24,288 nt of DNA from Propionibacteriaceae bacterium (lineage in GTDB: Bacteria > Actinomycetota > Actinomycetes > Propionibacteriales > Propionibacteriaceae), in contig PMLO01000083.1 in the NCBI GenBank assembly GCA_003158895.1, positions 14,385 through 38,672 on the forward strand. Direction: 5' to 3'. The translations under genes were made by a program, and so were the position numbers. The notes below the pieces were generated by a model, which was not told the origin of the DNA, did not search any database, and was given only the letters and a program-made list of their open reading frames with translations. Of the stretch, positions 1 through 7,958 are shown piece after piece; the first letter of the stretch is position 1; the number at the start of each line of letters is the position of its first letter.

Positions 1-143
1 GGCAACCGCCGTACAAGCATCTGCCCGCCGACCTTCCGGTGACGGATCGGCTCACCGACTCGACCTTGATCCTGCCTCTGTACCACCAGCTGGACGAGGC
101 CAACCAAGACCGCGTGATCGACGTGTTGCTGAGGGCCGCATGA
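1..143 (+). CDS. DegT/DnrJ/EryC1/StrS-family aminotransferase, C-terminal end only
   Basis: This is the last 46 codons of a gene that enters from the left edge, read from base 3 and ending at TGA 141-143. The tail contains a PVTDRL...STLILPLYHQLDE stretch followed by a D-RVIDVLL helix. That pattern is typical of the C-terminus of PLP-dependent sugar aminotransferases, where 'LPxYxxLxxxxQxxV' closes the fold, and the equivalent LSLPMFPHLSADQQREV is present in the complete homologue just downstream. The catalytic lysine lies outside the window, so activity cannot be judged. The family transfers an amino group from glutamate (or glutamine) to a keto nucleotide sugar. The partial gene is followed by about 75 nt and then the second aminotransferase on the same strand, so the two are probably co-transcribed. 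Confidence 0.75.
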   Translation, partial: QPPYKHLPADLPVTDRLTDSTLILPLYHQLDEANQDRVIDVLLRAA

Positions 144-219
144 GCACTCCGCTGCTGCCCACGGCCGCGAGTAGCCTCGCTACGCAGACCCGGCTCGACC
201 GATCGGAAAGGAGCGAGCC

Positions 220-1332
220 ATGGGCGTCCCGTTCATCGACCTTGCGGCACAACAGGCGGAGATCGCCATCGAGGTGGAGCCGGCTGTACTGGACATCCTG
301 CGCCGGGGCGCTTTCGTTGGAGGCCCGGCGGTAGCCGCCTTCGAACAGGAGTTCGCAGCGTTCCTCGGAGTGGCCCATTGCGTCGGGGTCGGGAACGGCA
401 CCGATGCTGTGGAGCTTGCGCTCCGCGCCGCGGGCGTCACGCCGGGTGGCGAGGTCATCATGCCGGCCAACACATTCATCGCCACGGCGGAGGCCGCCTC
501 CCGTATCGGCGCCATCCCCGTACCGGTCGACGTCGATCCTGACTTCCTCCTGATCGACCCCGACGCCGTGGCGGCCGCGATCACGCCGCGGACGCAGGCG
601 ATCGTCCCGGTGCACCTGTTCGGCCAGGTGGCCCCCGTGGAACGACTCGAACCCATCGCCGCCGCCCACGGGCTGCCGATCGTCGAGGACGCAGCGCAGT
701 CACAGGGGGCAGAGCGTCTGGGACGGAAGGCGGGAGCACTGGGGCGCGTTTCCGCAACGAGCTTCTACCCTGGGAAGAACCTCGGAGCGTCGGGCGACGG
801 AGGCGCGGTCCTGACCGACGACGACACCCTCGCGCGGACTCTACGGCTGATGGGAAACCACGGCTCGATCGTGAAGTACTCCCACGAGATCGTCGGCATG
901 AACTCCCGGCTCGACGCCGTCCACGCCGTGACGCTCAGCGCGAAGCTCCGACGCCTTCCCGAGTGGAACGAGCGTCGCCGCGAGGCGGCGGCCCGGTACG
1001 CCGTGCTCCTGTCGGGTGTGCCGGGCGTACGAGTCCCGCAGAGCATGCCCGGCAACTGCGACATCTGGCACCTGTACGTGATCCGGGTCGCCACCGGCCG
1101 CGACCGTCTCCTGGCGGAGCTGACAGCCGCCGGCATCGGTGCTGGCCTGCACTACCCGGATCCTTGGCATCTCACGCCCGCGTACGCCCATCTCGGCTAC
1201 CAGCGAGGCTCGTGCCCCGTCGCCGAGCAGGCGGCGACCGAGATGCTGTCACTGCCCATGTTCCCGCATCTGAGCGCCGACCAGCAGCGTGAGGTGGCGG
1301 ATGCGATCCGCTCGGCGGCTGAGGGGTGGTGA
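220..1332 (+). CDS. DegT/DnrJ/EryC1/StrS-family nucleotide-sugar aminotransferase
   Basis: A complete 370-aa PLP-dependent aminotransferase of normal family length. Start ATG 220 has a clear Shine-Dalgarno (GGAAAGGAG) about 8 nt upstream. Visible landmarks are GNGTDAVELALRA at about 58-70 (phosphate and cofactor pocket), MPANTFIATAEA at about 81-92, the VEDAAQSQGA motif at about 155-164 with the pyridine-binding Asp, and the Schiff-base lysine K186 in SFYPGKNLGASGDGGA. GMNSRLDAVHAV follows near 226. These are the hallmarks of enzymes that aminate 3-keto or 4-keto dTDP/UDP sugars for surface glycans; the exact substrate cannot be read from sequence. It follows a second aminotransferase end (1-143), and its stop lies 2 nt before the GT4 start at 1335, so an operon is likely. 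It probably supplies an amino-deoxy sugar for the repeat unit. The family call is secure and the substrate unknown. Confidence 0.92.
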   Translation: MGVPFIDLAAQQAEIAIEVEPAVLDILRRGAFVGGPAVAAFEQEFAAFLGVAHCVGVGNGTDAVELALRAAGVTPGGEVIMPANTFIATAEAASRIGAIPVPVDVDPDFLLIDPDAVAAAITPRTQAIVPVHLFGQVAPVERLEPIAAAHGLPIVEDAAQSQGAERLGRKAGALGRVSATSFYPGKNLGASGDGGAVLTDDDTLARTLRLMGNHGSIVKYSHEIVGMNSRLDAVHAVTLSAKLRRLPEWNERRREAAARYAVLLSGVPGVRVPQSMPGNCDIWHLYVIRVATGRDRLLAELTAAGIGAGLHYPDPWHLTPAYAHLGYQRGSCPVAEQAATEMLSLPMFPHLSADQQREVADAIRSAAEGW

Positions 1333-1334
1333 CC

Positions 1335-2540
1335 ATGCGCATCCTCGTCGAGACCCACACCATGGAGATCGGCGGAAGCCAGTTCAACGCGGTCGAGCTC
1401 GCGGATGGCGTCGCACGCCTCGGTCATGAGGTGACGGTGTTCGGCCCGGACGGACCTCTCGTCGAGGAGGTCCGTCGTCGCGGACTCGAGTGGATCCAGG
1501 CACCTGAACGACGCGGCACGCCGTGTCCAGCGACTGCCATGGCGCTCACACGGCTCACACGGCGACGGAAGTTCGATGTCATCCATCCGTACGAGTGGAA
1601 CACCTTGCTCGACACGATGTACGGGCCGGGCTGGCTACTGGGAACCCCGGTTCTCTCGACGGTTCTCTCGGTGGACGTGCCGTTCTTCCTGCCCACGTCT
1701 GTGCCCATGATCGTGTGCATGCGGCAGCTCTGGGAGCAGGAGCGGCGCAGGCGGCCGGACGTCCGTTTCATGGAGATTCCCATCGACACCGAGCTGAACG
1801 CGCCCGGAACAGCACCGGCTCTGACCCTGAGCGACGGACGAGTCACCGACGTACGCTCGCATGTCGGCGCGGCCGACGACGAGCGGCTGGTCGTCATCAT
1901 CGGACGTCTCGCGAGCAGGTTGAAGCTCGAGGGCCTGCTCGACGCTGTGGCCGCGATGCCCCTGGTCAACGAGCACGTCAAGGCGCGGCTGGTCATCGTC
2001 GGTGACGGTCCTGAGCGCCCCCGTGTCGAAGAAGCGGTGCGTCGCGCGACCGAGTCACTCGGGCGAGCAACCACCGTGGTGGTCGGGCAGTTCCTCGATC
2101 CGCGTCCCTTCTATCAGGCTGCAGACCTCGCGCTGGGGATGGGCAGTTCCATCCTCCGCGCCATGGCCTTCGAGAAGGCGGTGATCGTGCAGGGCGAAGC
2201 CGGGTTCTGGGAGCCACTCACGCCAGAGACGCTGCCGATGTTCTTGAGTCAGGGCTGGTACGGGATCGGCTCGGGCAAGGTCGACCTGCCGAGACTCGCA
2301 GAGCTCATCGCGTCGGCGCTGCTCTCCCCCGATCCGGAGCTGCCTCTCCTGAGCCGGCGCACGGTGGAGGAGTACAACTCCCTCGGAGCGATCTCAGAGT
2401 GGCTCAGTTCGGTGTACTCCGAGGTGGCGGTGCAGCAGCACGCTTGGCCAGAGCGTCTGTCGTCAGCGTCGGGCAATGCCTGGGAGCTGACGAAGTTTCG
2501 CGCCAGCCGGGCGTTGTCGAGACTGCGAGGCTCACCGTGA
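1335..2540 (+). CDS. GT4-type (GT-B fold) glycosyltransferase
   Basis: I choose ATG 1335 over the upstream GTGs at 1326 and 1329 because GAGGGG lies at a good distance and the product then begins directly with the GT-B strand MRILVETHTMEIGGSQ. The resulting 401 aa is a typical family length. The N-terminal half shows the donor/acceptor glycine loop (EIGGSQFNAVELA) and a 'RRKFDVIHPYEW' segment. The C-terminal Rossmann half shows LVVIIGRLA, ARLVIVGDGPER and a GMGSSILRAMAFEKAVIVQG segment where the usual EX7E motif should sit. There the second Glu is replaced by Arg, which may be a subfamily trait. The role is transfer of an activated sugar to a lipid-linked glycan at the cytoplasmic face of the membrane. 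The gene is essentially contiguous with the aminotransferase upstream and is followed by 148 nt before the next gene. Donor and linkage are unknown. Confidence 0.85.
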   Translation: MRILVETHTMEIGGSQFNAVELADGVARLGHEVTVFGPDGPLVEEVRRRGLEWIQAPERRGTPCPATAMALTRLTRRRKFDVIHPYEWNTLLDTMYGPGWLLGTPVLSTVLSVDVPFFLPTSVPMIVCMRQLWEQERRRRPDVRFMEIPIDTELNAPGTAPALTLSDGRVTDVRSHVGAADDERLVVIIGRLASRLKLEGLLDAVAAMPLVNEHVKARLVIVGDGPERPRVEEAVRRATESLGRATTVVVGQFLDPRPFYQAADLALGMGSSILRAMAFEKAVIVQGEAGFWEPLTPETLPMFLSQGWYGIGSGKVDLPRLAELIASALLSPDPELPLLSRRTVEEYNSLGAISEWLSSVYSEVAVQQHAWPERLSSASGNAWELTKFRASRALSRLRGSP

Positions 2541-2592
2541 GACTCCTCCAACCGTTCTCTCTCTCCCCTTCGGAGAATTCCGCTGTGACAAC

Positions 2593-2615
2593 GGGTCCGT
2601 TCGTTCCAAGGACCC
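2593..2615 (+). terminator. Weak hairpin in the 2541-2688 intergenic gap
   Basis: GGGTCC (2593-2598) and GGACCC (2610-2615) form a 6-bp perfect stem with an 11-nt loop about 50 nt after the GT4 stop. There is no T-run. It could help end the first transcript ahead of the promoter proposed at 2675, but a stem this short occurs by chance in GC-rich DNA. Nothing else gene-like is visible in this gap. Confidence 0.25.
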
Positions 2616-2674
2616 CGCGAAGGTCACGGCTCGGTGCGGCCGCTTCACGCCGACAGCCGACCCTGATCGCGATC

Positions 2675-2688
2675 TAGAGTGTGATGCT
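2675..2688 (+). promoter_or_regulatory. Putative -10 element of a leaderless promoter
   Basis: TAGAGT (2675-2680) matches the actinobacterial -10 pattern TAnnnT and lies 8 nt upstream of the GTG start at 2689, so transcription could begin at or next to the start codon. No Shine-Dalgarno is visible before 2689, which fits a leaderless mRNA. No convincing -35 box was found. The element would drive the GT2/flippase/GT2 unit. Confidence 0.45.
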
Positions 2689-3756
2689 GTGATCATCGAG
2701 CGCCCCAGGTCCGGTAGCGTCGAAAGACCACACGTCTCTGTGGCGATGACCTGCTACAACTATGGGCGCTTCCTGCCCGTTGCGGTGAGTTCCGTTCTCA
2801 CTCAGGTAGGGGTGGAGACCGACATCACCATCGTCGACGACTGCTCGACTGACGACAGCCTCGATGTCGCCAATGACCTTGCTGCCGGCGATCATCGCGT
2901 TCGCGTCATCTCCCTTCCCCGGAATGTGGGACACATCCGCGCCACCAACGAGGCATTCGCCCATGCTGGCGGACCGTACGTGGTCAAGCTGGACGCCGAC
3001 GACGCCCTCCCCCCCGGGTCGATGCGGCGCGCCGTCGACCTCATGGCGTGCCATCCGGAAGTCACGCTCGCCTATGGACCCGTGCGCACCTTCTCGGAGT
3101 CCCCGCCAGCGGGCGACCCTGCGGCACCGAGTCGATGGTTGGTGTGGGGCGGCGAGGAATGGCTGTCCTCTCGCTTCCGCCGCCCGCACAACACGATCCG
3201 TCAGCCGGAAGCCATGATGCGCCGGGATGCCATCGACGAAGTGGGCGGCCTGCGCGACGAGATCCAGGCCGCCAGCGACTTCGCCATGTGGCTTCGGCTG
3301 GCCACGGCCGGGTCAGTGGGCTATGTGGTCGGGACCACCCAGGGCTACTACCGCATCCATGGAGCCAGCCTGCAGCAGACTGTCCATGCCGGACTGCTGT
3401 TCGACCTCCAGCAGCGGATCCTGGCGCTCGACAACCTCTTCGACGAACGCTGGGCGCACCTCGCCAATCCCACCGCTGCTCGTGCCCGTGTGCGCCGAGC
3501 CCTCGCTCGAGACGCCGTGCGTATCGTCGCCACGACCCTCGACGAAGGAGGTCCGGACGACTCCATCCCCGAGCTCCTCACGATCGCTCGGCACCAGGAC
3601 CCGTCCGTCGTCAACGCGCCCTCGTGGCGGGCGGTCCAGTGGCGCCTCAAGGTGGCGACACGTCACGACCTTGCGGCACGCGTCGTGCCGGGTGCCGCCG
3701 CCCGAAACATCCAAGATCGCGTGCTTCGTCAGCGGTGGAAGCGGTTCGGGGTATGA
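2689..3756 (+). CDS. GT2-family (GT-A fold) glycosyltransferase
   Basis: A 355-aa family 2 glycosyltransferase. The GT-A nucleotide-binding core starts near residue 15 (HVSVAMTCYNYGRFL), with IVDDCSTDDS at about 48-57 and the metal/nucleotide-binding DXD as LDADDALPPG (D102, D104, D105). An acceptor-side segment ASDFAMWLRLA followed by YYRIHGASLQQ is typical of the family. The C-terminal third (about 240-355) is helical and carries no domain I recognise. The GTG start at 2689 lacks a ribosome-binding site but has a -10-like TAGAGT 8 nt upstream, suggesting a leaderless transcript. Its stop overlaps the flippase start (ATGA at 3753-3756), so the two are translationally coupled. It resembles the GT2 at 5246 throughout the core, so the two are likely duplicates flanking the flippase. 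Sugar specificity is unknown. Confidence 0.88.
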   Translation: MIIERPRSGSVERPHVSVAMTCYNYGRFLPVAVSSVLTQVGVETDITIVDDCSTDDSLDVANDLAAGDHRVRVISLPRNVGHIRATNEAFAHAGGPYVVKLDADDALPPGSMRRAVDLMACHPEVTLAYGPVRTFSESPPAGDPAAPSRWLVWGGEEWLSSRFRRPHNTIRQPEAMMRRDAIDEVGGLRDEIQAASDFAMWLRLATAGSVGYVVGTTQGYYRIHGASLQQTVHAGLLFDLQQRILALDNLFDERWAHLANPTAARARVRRALARDAVRIVATTLDEGGPDDSIPELLTIARHQDPSVVNAPSWRAVQWRLKVATRHDLAARVVPGAAARNIQDRVLRQRWKRFGV

Positions 3757-5249
3757 CATCGCCCACTCGGCGTCAGATCGGTACCTCGATCCTCTGGAGC
3801 GGGGCCGGGGCAGCCCTGCTCCGCGTCGGTCAGCTGGCTGTGGGCGTCTTCGCCGCCCGCGTGCTGGTCCCCCATGACTTCGGCGTGTTCGCTATCGCGA
3901 TGGTGGTGTACGCCGTTGTCGTCAACGTGAGCGACCTGGGGGTCAGCTCAGCGGTGATCCGCGAGTGGGAGAGGCTCGACGAGCTTGCTCCGACAGCGGT
4001 GACGTTGTCCCTGGTCAGTTCAGCTCTCATCGCCGCCGCCACCGCGATGGCCGCTCATCCGGTGGCGGTCGCCCTGGGCGCACCGGAGAGCGCCCCCGCG
4101 ATCCAGGTCTTGTCTCTGGTCGTGCTCCTCGCCGGCCCGTCAGCCGTACCATCGGCTCTGCTGACCCGGGGTTTCAGGCAGGACCTGAAGTTCCGTGCAG
4201 ACGCAGCCAGCTTCCTCGCAGCCAACCTCACCATGATCCCGTTGGCGTTGCTCGGATGGGGGGCCATGGCGCTCGCCTGGTCCCGCGTACTCGGGCAGCT
4301 GGCCAGCGTGATCGTCCTCATCGTTCTTGCGCCCCGTCGCTACCCACCGCGGTTCGACCGGCGCGCGGCCGGCGAGCTGATCCGCTTCGGGGTGCCCCTG
4401 ATCGGGGCCAACCTGGTCGGTCTCGCGCTCGACAACGCAGACTCCGTGACCGTCAACAGGGTGAACGGGACGCCCCAGCTCGGCTCGTACACCCTGGCCA
4501 ACAACGTGGCCTCCTGGCCCCAAGGCCTCATGCAGCCGATCCTCCTCAACGTCGGACTTCCCCTTGTCTCTCGGCTGCGCACTCGTCCCGGGCTGCTCGA
4601 GCGCTTCGTCGCGCTCAGCCTGAGCATCACGACAGGTAGCTTCTACTTCGGGTCGGCCGTGATCGGAGCCCTTGCAGGCCCGCTCGTGCTGACCCTGTAC
4701 GGCAGCAAGTGGACCGCTGCGATCCCGATACTCAGCGTCCTGGCATTCGCCGGGGCTGTACGGGGCATGGTGACGCCGCTGACGGACGTCCTGGTCGCGT
4801 GCCGCGCGACGCACGCCTTGTTCGTGATCAACCTGGTGTGGCTCGTCGTCCTCGTGCCCTCCCTAGTTCTTGGGTCGACGACGCTGGGACCGGTGGGGGC
4901 GGCCTGGGCCCACCTCGCCACACTCCTCCTTGTGGTCGTCCCTCTGATGTTCTTCTACATCCATCGCGTCACCGGGATGGCCCTGCGGGAGCCGCTCATC
5001 GGCATGCTCCGCCCCTTCCTGTTGGCGAGCCTGGCCGCCGCAGCGGCGTACCTGGTCTCGCGGCTGTGCACGATTCCGTGGACGGGTCTTGTGGCCGGCG
5101 GCGTGGTCGCGAGCGCGCTGTACCTCGTCACTTCGCATCGCTGGATCCGAGACCAGCTCCGAGCGGCACACGCCTTGGCCGGGCTCCTCGACGATCCGGA
5201 ACCCGAGGCCAGCACGCGGTCCGGGGCATCGGGGGGCGATGGCCCATGA
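3753..5249 (+). CDS. MOP-superfamily polysaccharide flippase (Wzx/PST-like)
   Basis: A 498-aa integral membrane protein. The N-terminal GTSILWSGAGAALLRVGQL and VFAARVLVPHDFGVFAIAMVV segment is the signature start of oligosaccharide/polysaccharide flippases, followed by roughly 12-14 hydrophobic helices through the protein. Mid-protein features such as LIRFGVPLIGANLVG and ANNVASWPQGLMQPI also match this family. It would move undecaprenyl-linked repeat units from the inner to the outer leaflet. The start is ATG 3753, overlapping the GT2 stop by 4 nt; the open frame continues upstream but only as an out-of-frame reading of that GT2. The stop overlaps the next GT2 start in the same ATGA manner. 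It is one of two flippases in the window, the other being on the - strand at 9343. The last 25 or so residues are a soluble tail rich in Glu, Ser and Gly. Confidence 0.9.
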   Translation: MTSPTRRQIGTSILWSGAGAALLRVGQLAVGVFAARVLVPHDFGVFAIAMVVYAVVVNVSDLGVSSAVIREWERLDELAPTAVTLSLVSSALIAAATAMAAHPVAVALGAPESAPAIQVLSLVVLLAGPSAVPSALLTRGFRQDLKFRADAASFLAANLTMIPLALLGWGAMALAWSRVLGQLASVIVLIVLAPRRYPPRFDRRAAGELIRFGVPLIGANLVGLALDNADSVTVNRVNGTPQLGSYTLANNVASWPQGLMQPILLNVGLPLVSRLRTRPGLLERFVALSLSITTGSFYFGSAVIGALAGPLVLTLYGSKWTAAIPILSVLAFAGAVRGMVTPLTDVLVACRATHALFVINLVWLVVLVPSLVLGSTTLGPVGAAWAHLATLLLVVVPLMFFYIHRVTGMALREPLIGMLRPFLLASLAAAAAYLVSRLCTIPWTGLVAGGVVASALYLVTSHRWIRDQLRAAHALAGLLDDPEPEASTRSGASGGDGP

Positions 5250-6397
5250 AGCGTTGGACGGGCCCGCGCCTGGTCACGCCCGCAGGTGCACCGCCGGGAC
5301 GGGCGCATGTCACCGTCGTCATCACGTGCTACAACTACGCGCGCTTCCTCCCTCTCGCGGTCGAGAGCGCCCTCAGCCAGGATGGCGTCGACGTCGACGT
5401 GATTGTCGTGGACGACGCGTCGCGCGATGACGGCCTGCAGGTGGCACGATCGCTAGCACGCGACGATGCACGGGTCCGGGTGATGGCCAACACCGTCAAC
5501 CTTGGACCGGTGGCCACCTTCAACCGAGGACTCGCCGAAGCCCGGGGCGAGTTCCTGGTACGACTGGACGCGGACGATCTCCTGACGCCGGGATCCTTGT
5601 CCAGGGCTGTTGCGGTCATGCGGTCCCTGCCGTCGGTCGGCCTCGTCTATGGGCATCCCTTGCACTTCTGGGGCAAGCGACTTCCCAAAGCGCGCGCCAC
5701 GCCGTCCGGCTGGCTCCACTGGCGAGGGTCGGATTGGTTGCGCGCACGCTGCGAAGCGGGCAACAACGTCATCACGTCCCCCGAGGTGCTGATGCGGGCC
5801 AGCGTCGTTGCGCGCGTCGGGGGCCAAGAGAACTTGGCGCACACCCACGACATGGAGATGTGGTTCCGCATCGCTGCCTTCTCCGACGTGGCGTACATCC
5901 TCGGAGCCGACCAGGCGTGGCACCGGTTGCACGAGAAGAGCCTGTCGATGGCGAACAGGGACATCGTGAAGGAGCGGATCGAGCGGCGAGCTGCGTTCGA
6001 GACCCTCTTCTCCGGAATCGCGGCCGACCTGCCGGATGCGGAGGAGCTGTTGGCGACGGCCCGCCGTGCGCTGGCACATGAGGCGCTGGTCGATGCTTGC
6101 CACCTGTACGACCGGGGGCGCGGCGACGCCCGGGAGATCGGGGACGCGCTGCTCCTCTTCGCGCGCGACTGCGACCCCGCGGTCGCGACGGGACCGCTCG
6201 CAGCCGCGCTTGCGCGTCGTCGTCGACTCGGACCCGCCGTCGTATCGTGGCTGCCGTGGCACGTGGCGCAATCGGCGTACCGGGGCATCAGGCTGCGGGT
6301 GAGGTGGCACCGCTGGCACCGAAGCGGCGTGTATGAGCCCAGCATGAGGTCGAGCGGCCGGGCGAGAACAGCCGCCGATCCGCGGCCCGAGCGGTAG
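5246..6397 (+). CDS. GT2-family (GT-A fold) glycosyltransferase, paralogue of the 2689 gene
   Basis: A 383-aa family 2 glycosyltransferase. The core shows HVTVVITCYNYARFLPLAVE at about 21-40, IVVDDASRDDG near 53-63 and a DXD in RLDADDLLTPGS (D108, D110, D111). A conserved acceptor-side pattern (HTHDMEMWFRIA, then WHRLHEKSLS) aligns with that of the GT2 at 2689, which argues for duplication. A helical C-terminal region of about 120 aa ends in a basic stretch (RLRVRWHRWHRS). The start is ATG 5246 within an ATGA overlap with the flippase stop; the frame is open further upstream but only as a shadow of the flippase gene. It probably adds one sugar of the repeat unit on the cytoplasmic side. It is the last gene of the coupled trio, and the next gene appears to have its own promoter. 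Confidence 0.88.
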   Translation: MKRWTGPRLVTPAGAPPGRAHVTVVITCYNYARFLPLAVESALSQDGVDVDVIVVDDASRDDGLQVARSLARDDARVRVMANTVNLGPVATFNRGLAEARGEFLVRLDADDLLTPGSLSRAVAVMRSLPSVGLVYGHPLHFWGKRLPKARATPSGWLHWRGSDWLRARCEAGNNVITSPEVLMRASVVARVGGQENLAHTHDMEMWFRIAAFSDVAYILGADQAWHRLHEKSLSMANRDIVKERIERRAAFETLFSGIAADLPDAEELLATARRALAHEALVDACHLYDRGRGDAREIGDALLLFARDCDPAVATGPLAAALARRRRLGPAVVSWLPWHVAQSAYRGIRLRVRWHRWHRSGVYEPSMRSSGRARTAADPRPER

Positions 6398-6463
6398 CGA
6401 CCCGGCTGTGGTACGGCGCAAGAGCGCACCGGCTCGCTCTATCGATGCACAACACGGCGGCAA

Positions 6464-6476
6464 TAGGATCCCGGGC
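6464..6476 (+). promoter_or_regulatory. Putative -10 element of a leaderless promoter
   Basis: TAGGAT (6464-6469) fits TAnnnT and is followed by 7 nt and then ATG 6477. This spacing would put the transcription start on the A of the ATG. No Shine-Dalgarno precedes either this ATG or the upstream in-frame GTG at 6408, so the element is the main reason for preferring the 6477 start. No clear -35 box is visible. Confidence 0.5.
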
Positions 6477-7703
6477 ATGGGGGGCCATTTCCGACGACGG
6501 GCACGACAGCTCATGACATCGTCGGGGCGTCGGATTCTGGTGGGCCAAGGGCTGCGATGGCTCGAGCGTCGGGTGACACCTGACCTCAACGACTACTTCT
6601 CCAGACCGGAGGATCTCGTCGATGCGACAGAACTGAGCCTCCGCCATCCCGAGACGCCCCCTCCCTCGGATAGGCCTCTGCGCGTGGGATTCGTCACAAG
6701 CCCCATGGGGCCAGGGTCCGGCGGCCACACCACGATGATGCGAATGGTGGAAGGCCTTGAGAAGGCCGGGCATGAATGCACATTGATCCTCTACGACCCG
6801 TTCGACACCGATCTGGAAGAGCGAACGCGCATCATCCGTGAAGGCTGGCCCCAGGTCTCAGCTCGGGTAGTGAAGCTGAACGGTCCGATCGTGGGATATG
6901 ACGCGGTCGTCGCGACGGCGTGGCAGACGGCACACGCGCTTGCCAGATGGAGCGCCGACGCGCCCATGCAGCGCTTCTACTTCATCCAGGACTACGAGCC
7001 GTACTTCTACCCGATGGGCGCCGCCTCGAGCCTCGCCGAGCAGACGTACGCGTTCGGATTCCACCTGCTGGCGCTCGGAGAGATGGTTCAGGCGACCCTT
7101 CGCGATGTGGCCGGTCAGAATTCTCAGCTGATTCCTTTCGGCTGCGATCTCACAACGTACGTCGATGAGGAGAAGGGATCTCGGAACGGGGTTGTCTACT
7201 ATTCGATGCCCACGGTTCCGCGTCGGGGATTCCTGATAGCGCGGGAAGCTCTGCGAATCTTCCATGACCTGCAGCCCGATCAAGAGATCCATGTCTACGG
7301 AAACGGCCAACCTGGAGATTTCAGCGTGCCGGTGACGTGGCACGGGCGGGTCACCCCCTCGGAGCTCAATGTGCTGTACAACCAGACCGTCGCTGGTCTT
7401 GCGCTCTCCTTCACCAACATCTCGTTGGTGCCGGAGGAGATGTTGGCGGGCGGCTGCGTGCCTGTGTGCAATGACCATCCCTATTCTCGGCTGGTGCTCA
7501 CCGACCCGTCCGTGGTGTGGAGCGCCCCGTCGTCAGGAGCCCTGGCCCGAACGCTCAGCGAGGTCGTGCAGCGGCAGAAGGAACCACTGACGAGACACGA
7601 GGTTCATCGTCCGGACACCCTGCGGAGCTGGCAGATCAGTACAGACGTGTTCGTGGCCACGCTGGAACGGATCGTCTACCAGGGGTCACCCGAGGCGCGC
7701 TGA
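6477..7703 (+). CDS. WsaF-like rhamnosyltransferase candidate (GT4, GT-B fold)
   Basis: A 408-aa protein from ATG 6477; an in-frame GTG at 6408 would add 23 residues but has no ribosome-binding site. The N-terminal domain opens with RVGFVTSPMGPGSGGHTTMMRM at about 69-90. It carries the distinctive FYFIQDYEPYFYPMGA motif at about 167-182, which I associate with the WsaF family of S-layer-glycan rhamnosyltransferases in Gram-positive bacteria. The C-terminal domain has VYYSMPTVPRRGFLIA, EIHVYGNG and a donor-site segment ALSFTNISLVPEEMLAGGCVPV containing the conserved Glu pair region. The likely role is transfer of L-rhamnose from dTDP-rhamnose to the growing lipid-linked glycan; the sugar is inferred from family resemblance only. 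A second rhamnosyltransferase-like gene sits at 19860. A strong hairpin follows 26 nt after the stop, so this gene probably ends its transcript. Confidence 0.82.
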   Translation: MGGHFRRRARQLMTSSGRRILVGQGLRWLERRVTPDLNDYFSRPEDLVDATELSLRHPETPPPSDRPLRVGFVTSPMGPGSGGHTTMMRMVEGLEKAGHECTLILYDPFDTDLEERTRIIREGWPQVSARVVKLNGPIVGYDAVVATAWQTAHALARWSADAPMQRFYFIQDYEPYFYPMGAASSLAEQTYAFGFHLLALGEMVQATLRDVAGQNSQLIPFGCDLTTYVDEEKGSRNGVVYYSMPTVPRRGFLIAREALRIFHDLQPDQEIHVYGNGQPGDFSVPVTWHGRVTPSELNVLYNQTVAGLALSFTNISLVPEEMLAGGCVPVCNDHPYSRLVLTDPSVVWSAPSSGALARTLSEVVQRQKEPLTRHEVHRPDTLRSWQISTDVFVATLERIVYQGSPEAR

Positions 7704-7728
7704 TGTGCGCCGAACGGTTTGCGACGCA

Positions 7729-7760
7729 GCACGGGGAGTCCCGTTCAGGACTCCCCGTGC
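7729..7760 (+). terminator. Perfect 13-bp stem-loop, likely intrinsic terminator
   Basis: GCACGGGGAGTCC (7729-7741) and GGACTCCCCGTGC (7748-7760) pair perfectly around a 6-nt loop, starting 26 nt after the stop at 7703. There is no T-run, which is common for actinobacterial terminators. It overlaps the 5' part of the open frame that runs into the next GT4, so a start for that gene upstream of the hairpin (TTG 7719) is unlikely. The 255 nt from 7704 to 7958 contain nothing else I can call. Confidence 0.65.
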
Positions 7761-7958
7761 ACGAACCACGACGTAGCCGCGGGCGACCTGCCTGGGACCC
7801 GCGCCTGTACTCGTCGTTCACCGCAGCGCCTGGTTGCCGCCGAGAGAGACACGGCCGCTCTCAAAGCCCGATGTGCGATGCTGGCGGCGTTCGAGGGGGC
7901 CCGGTCTATCAAGGCCGGCTGGATCGCATCGGTTCCTAGCGAAAGGGCACCGAACTTC

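Noticed and set aside
140..334. Small frame starting in ATGA overlap with the first aminotransferase stop
   Set aside because: It overlaps the start of the well-supported aminotransferase at 220, has no recognisable domain and no separate ribosome-binding site.
3048..3752. Apparent N-terminal extension of the flippase
   Set aside because: This is an out-of-frame reading of the GT2 at 2689, rich in Arg/Pro/Ser; the flippase family start is at 3753.
4709..5245. Apparent N-terminal extension of the 5246 GT2
   Set aside because: Out-of-frame reading of the flippase; the GT-A core starts just after ATG 5246.
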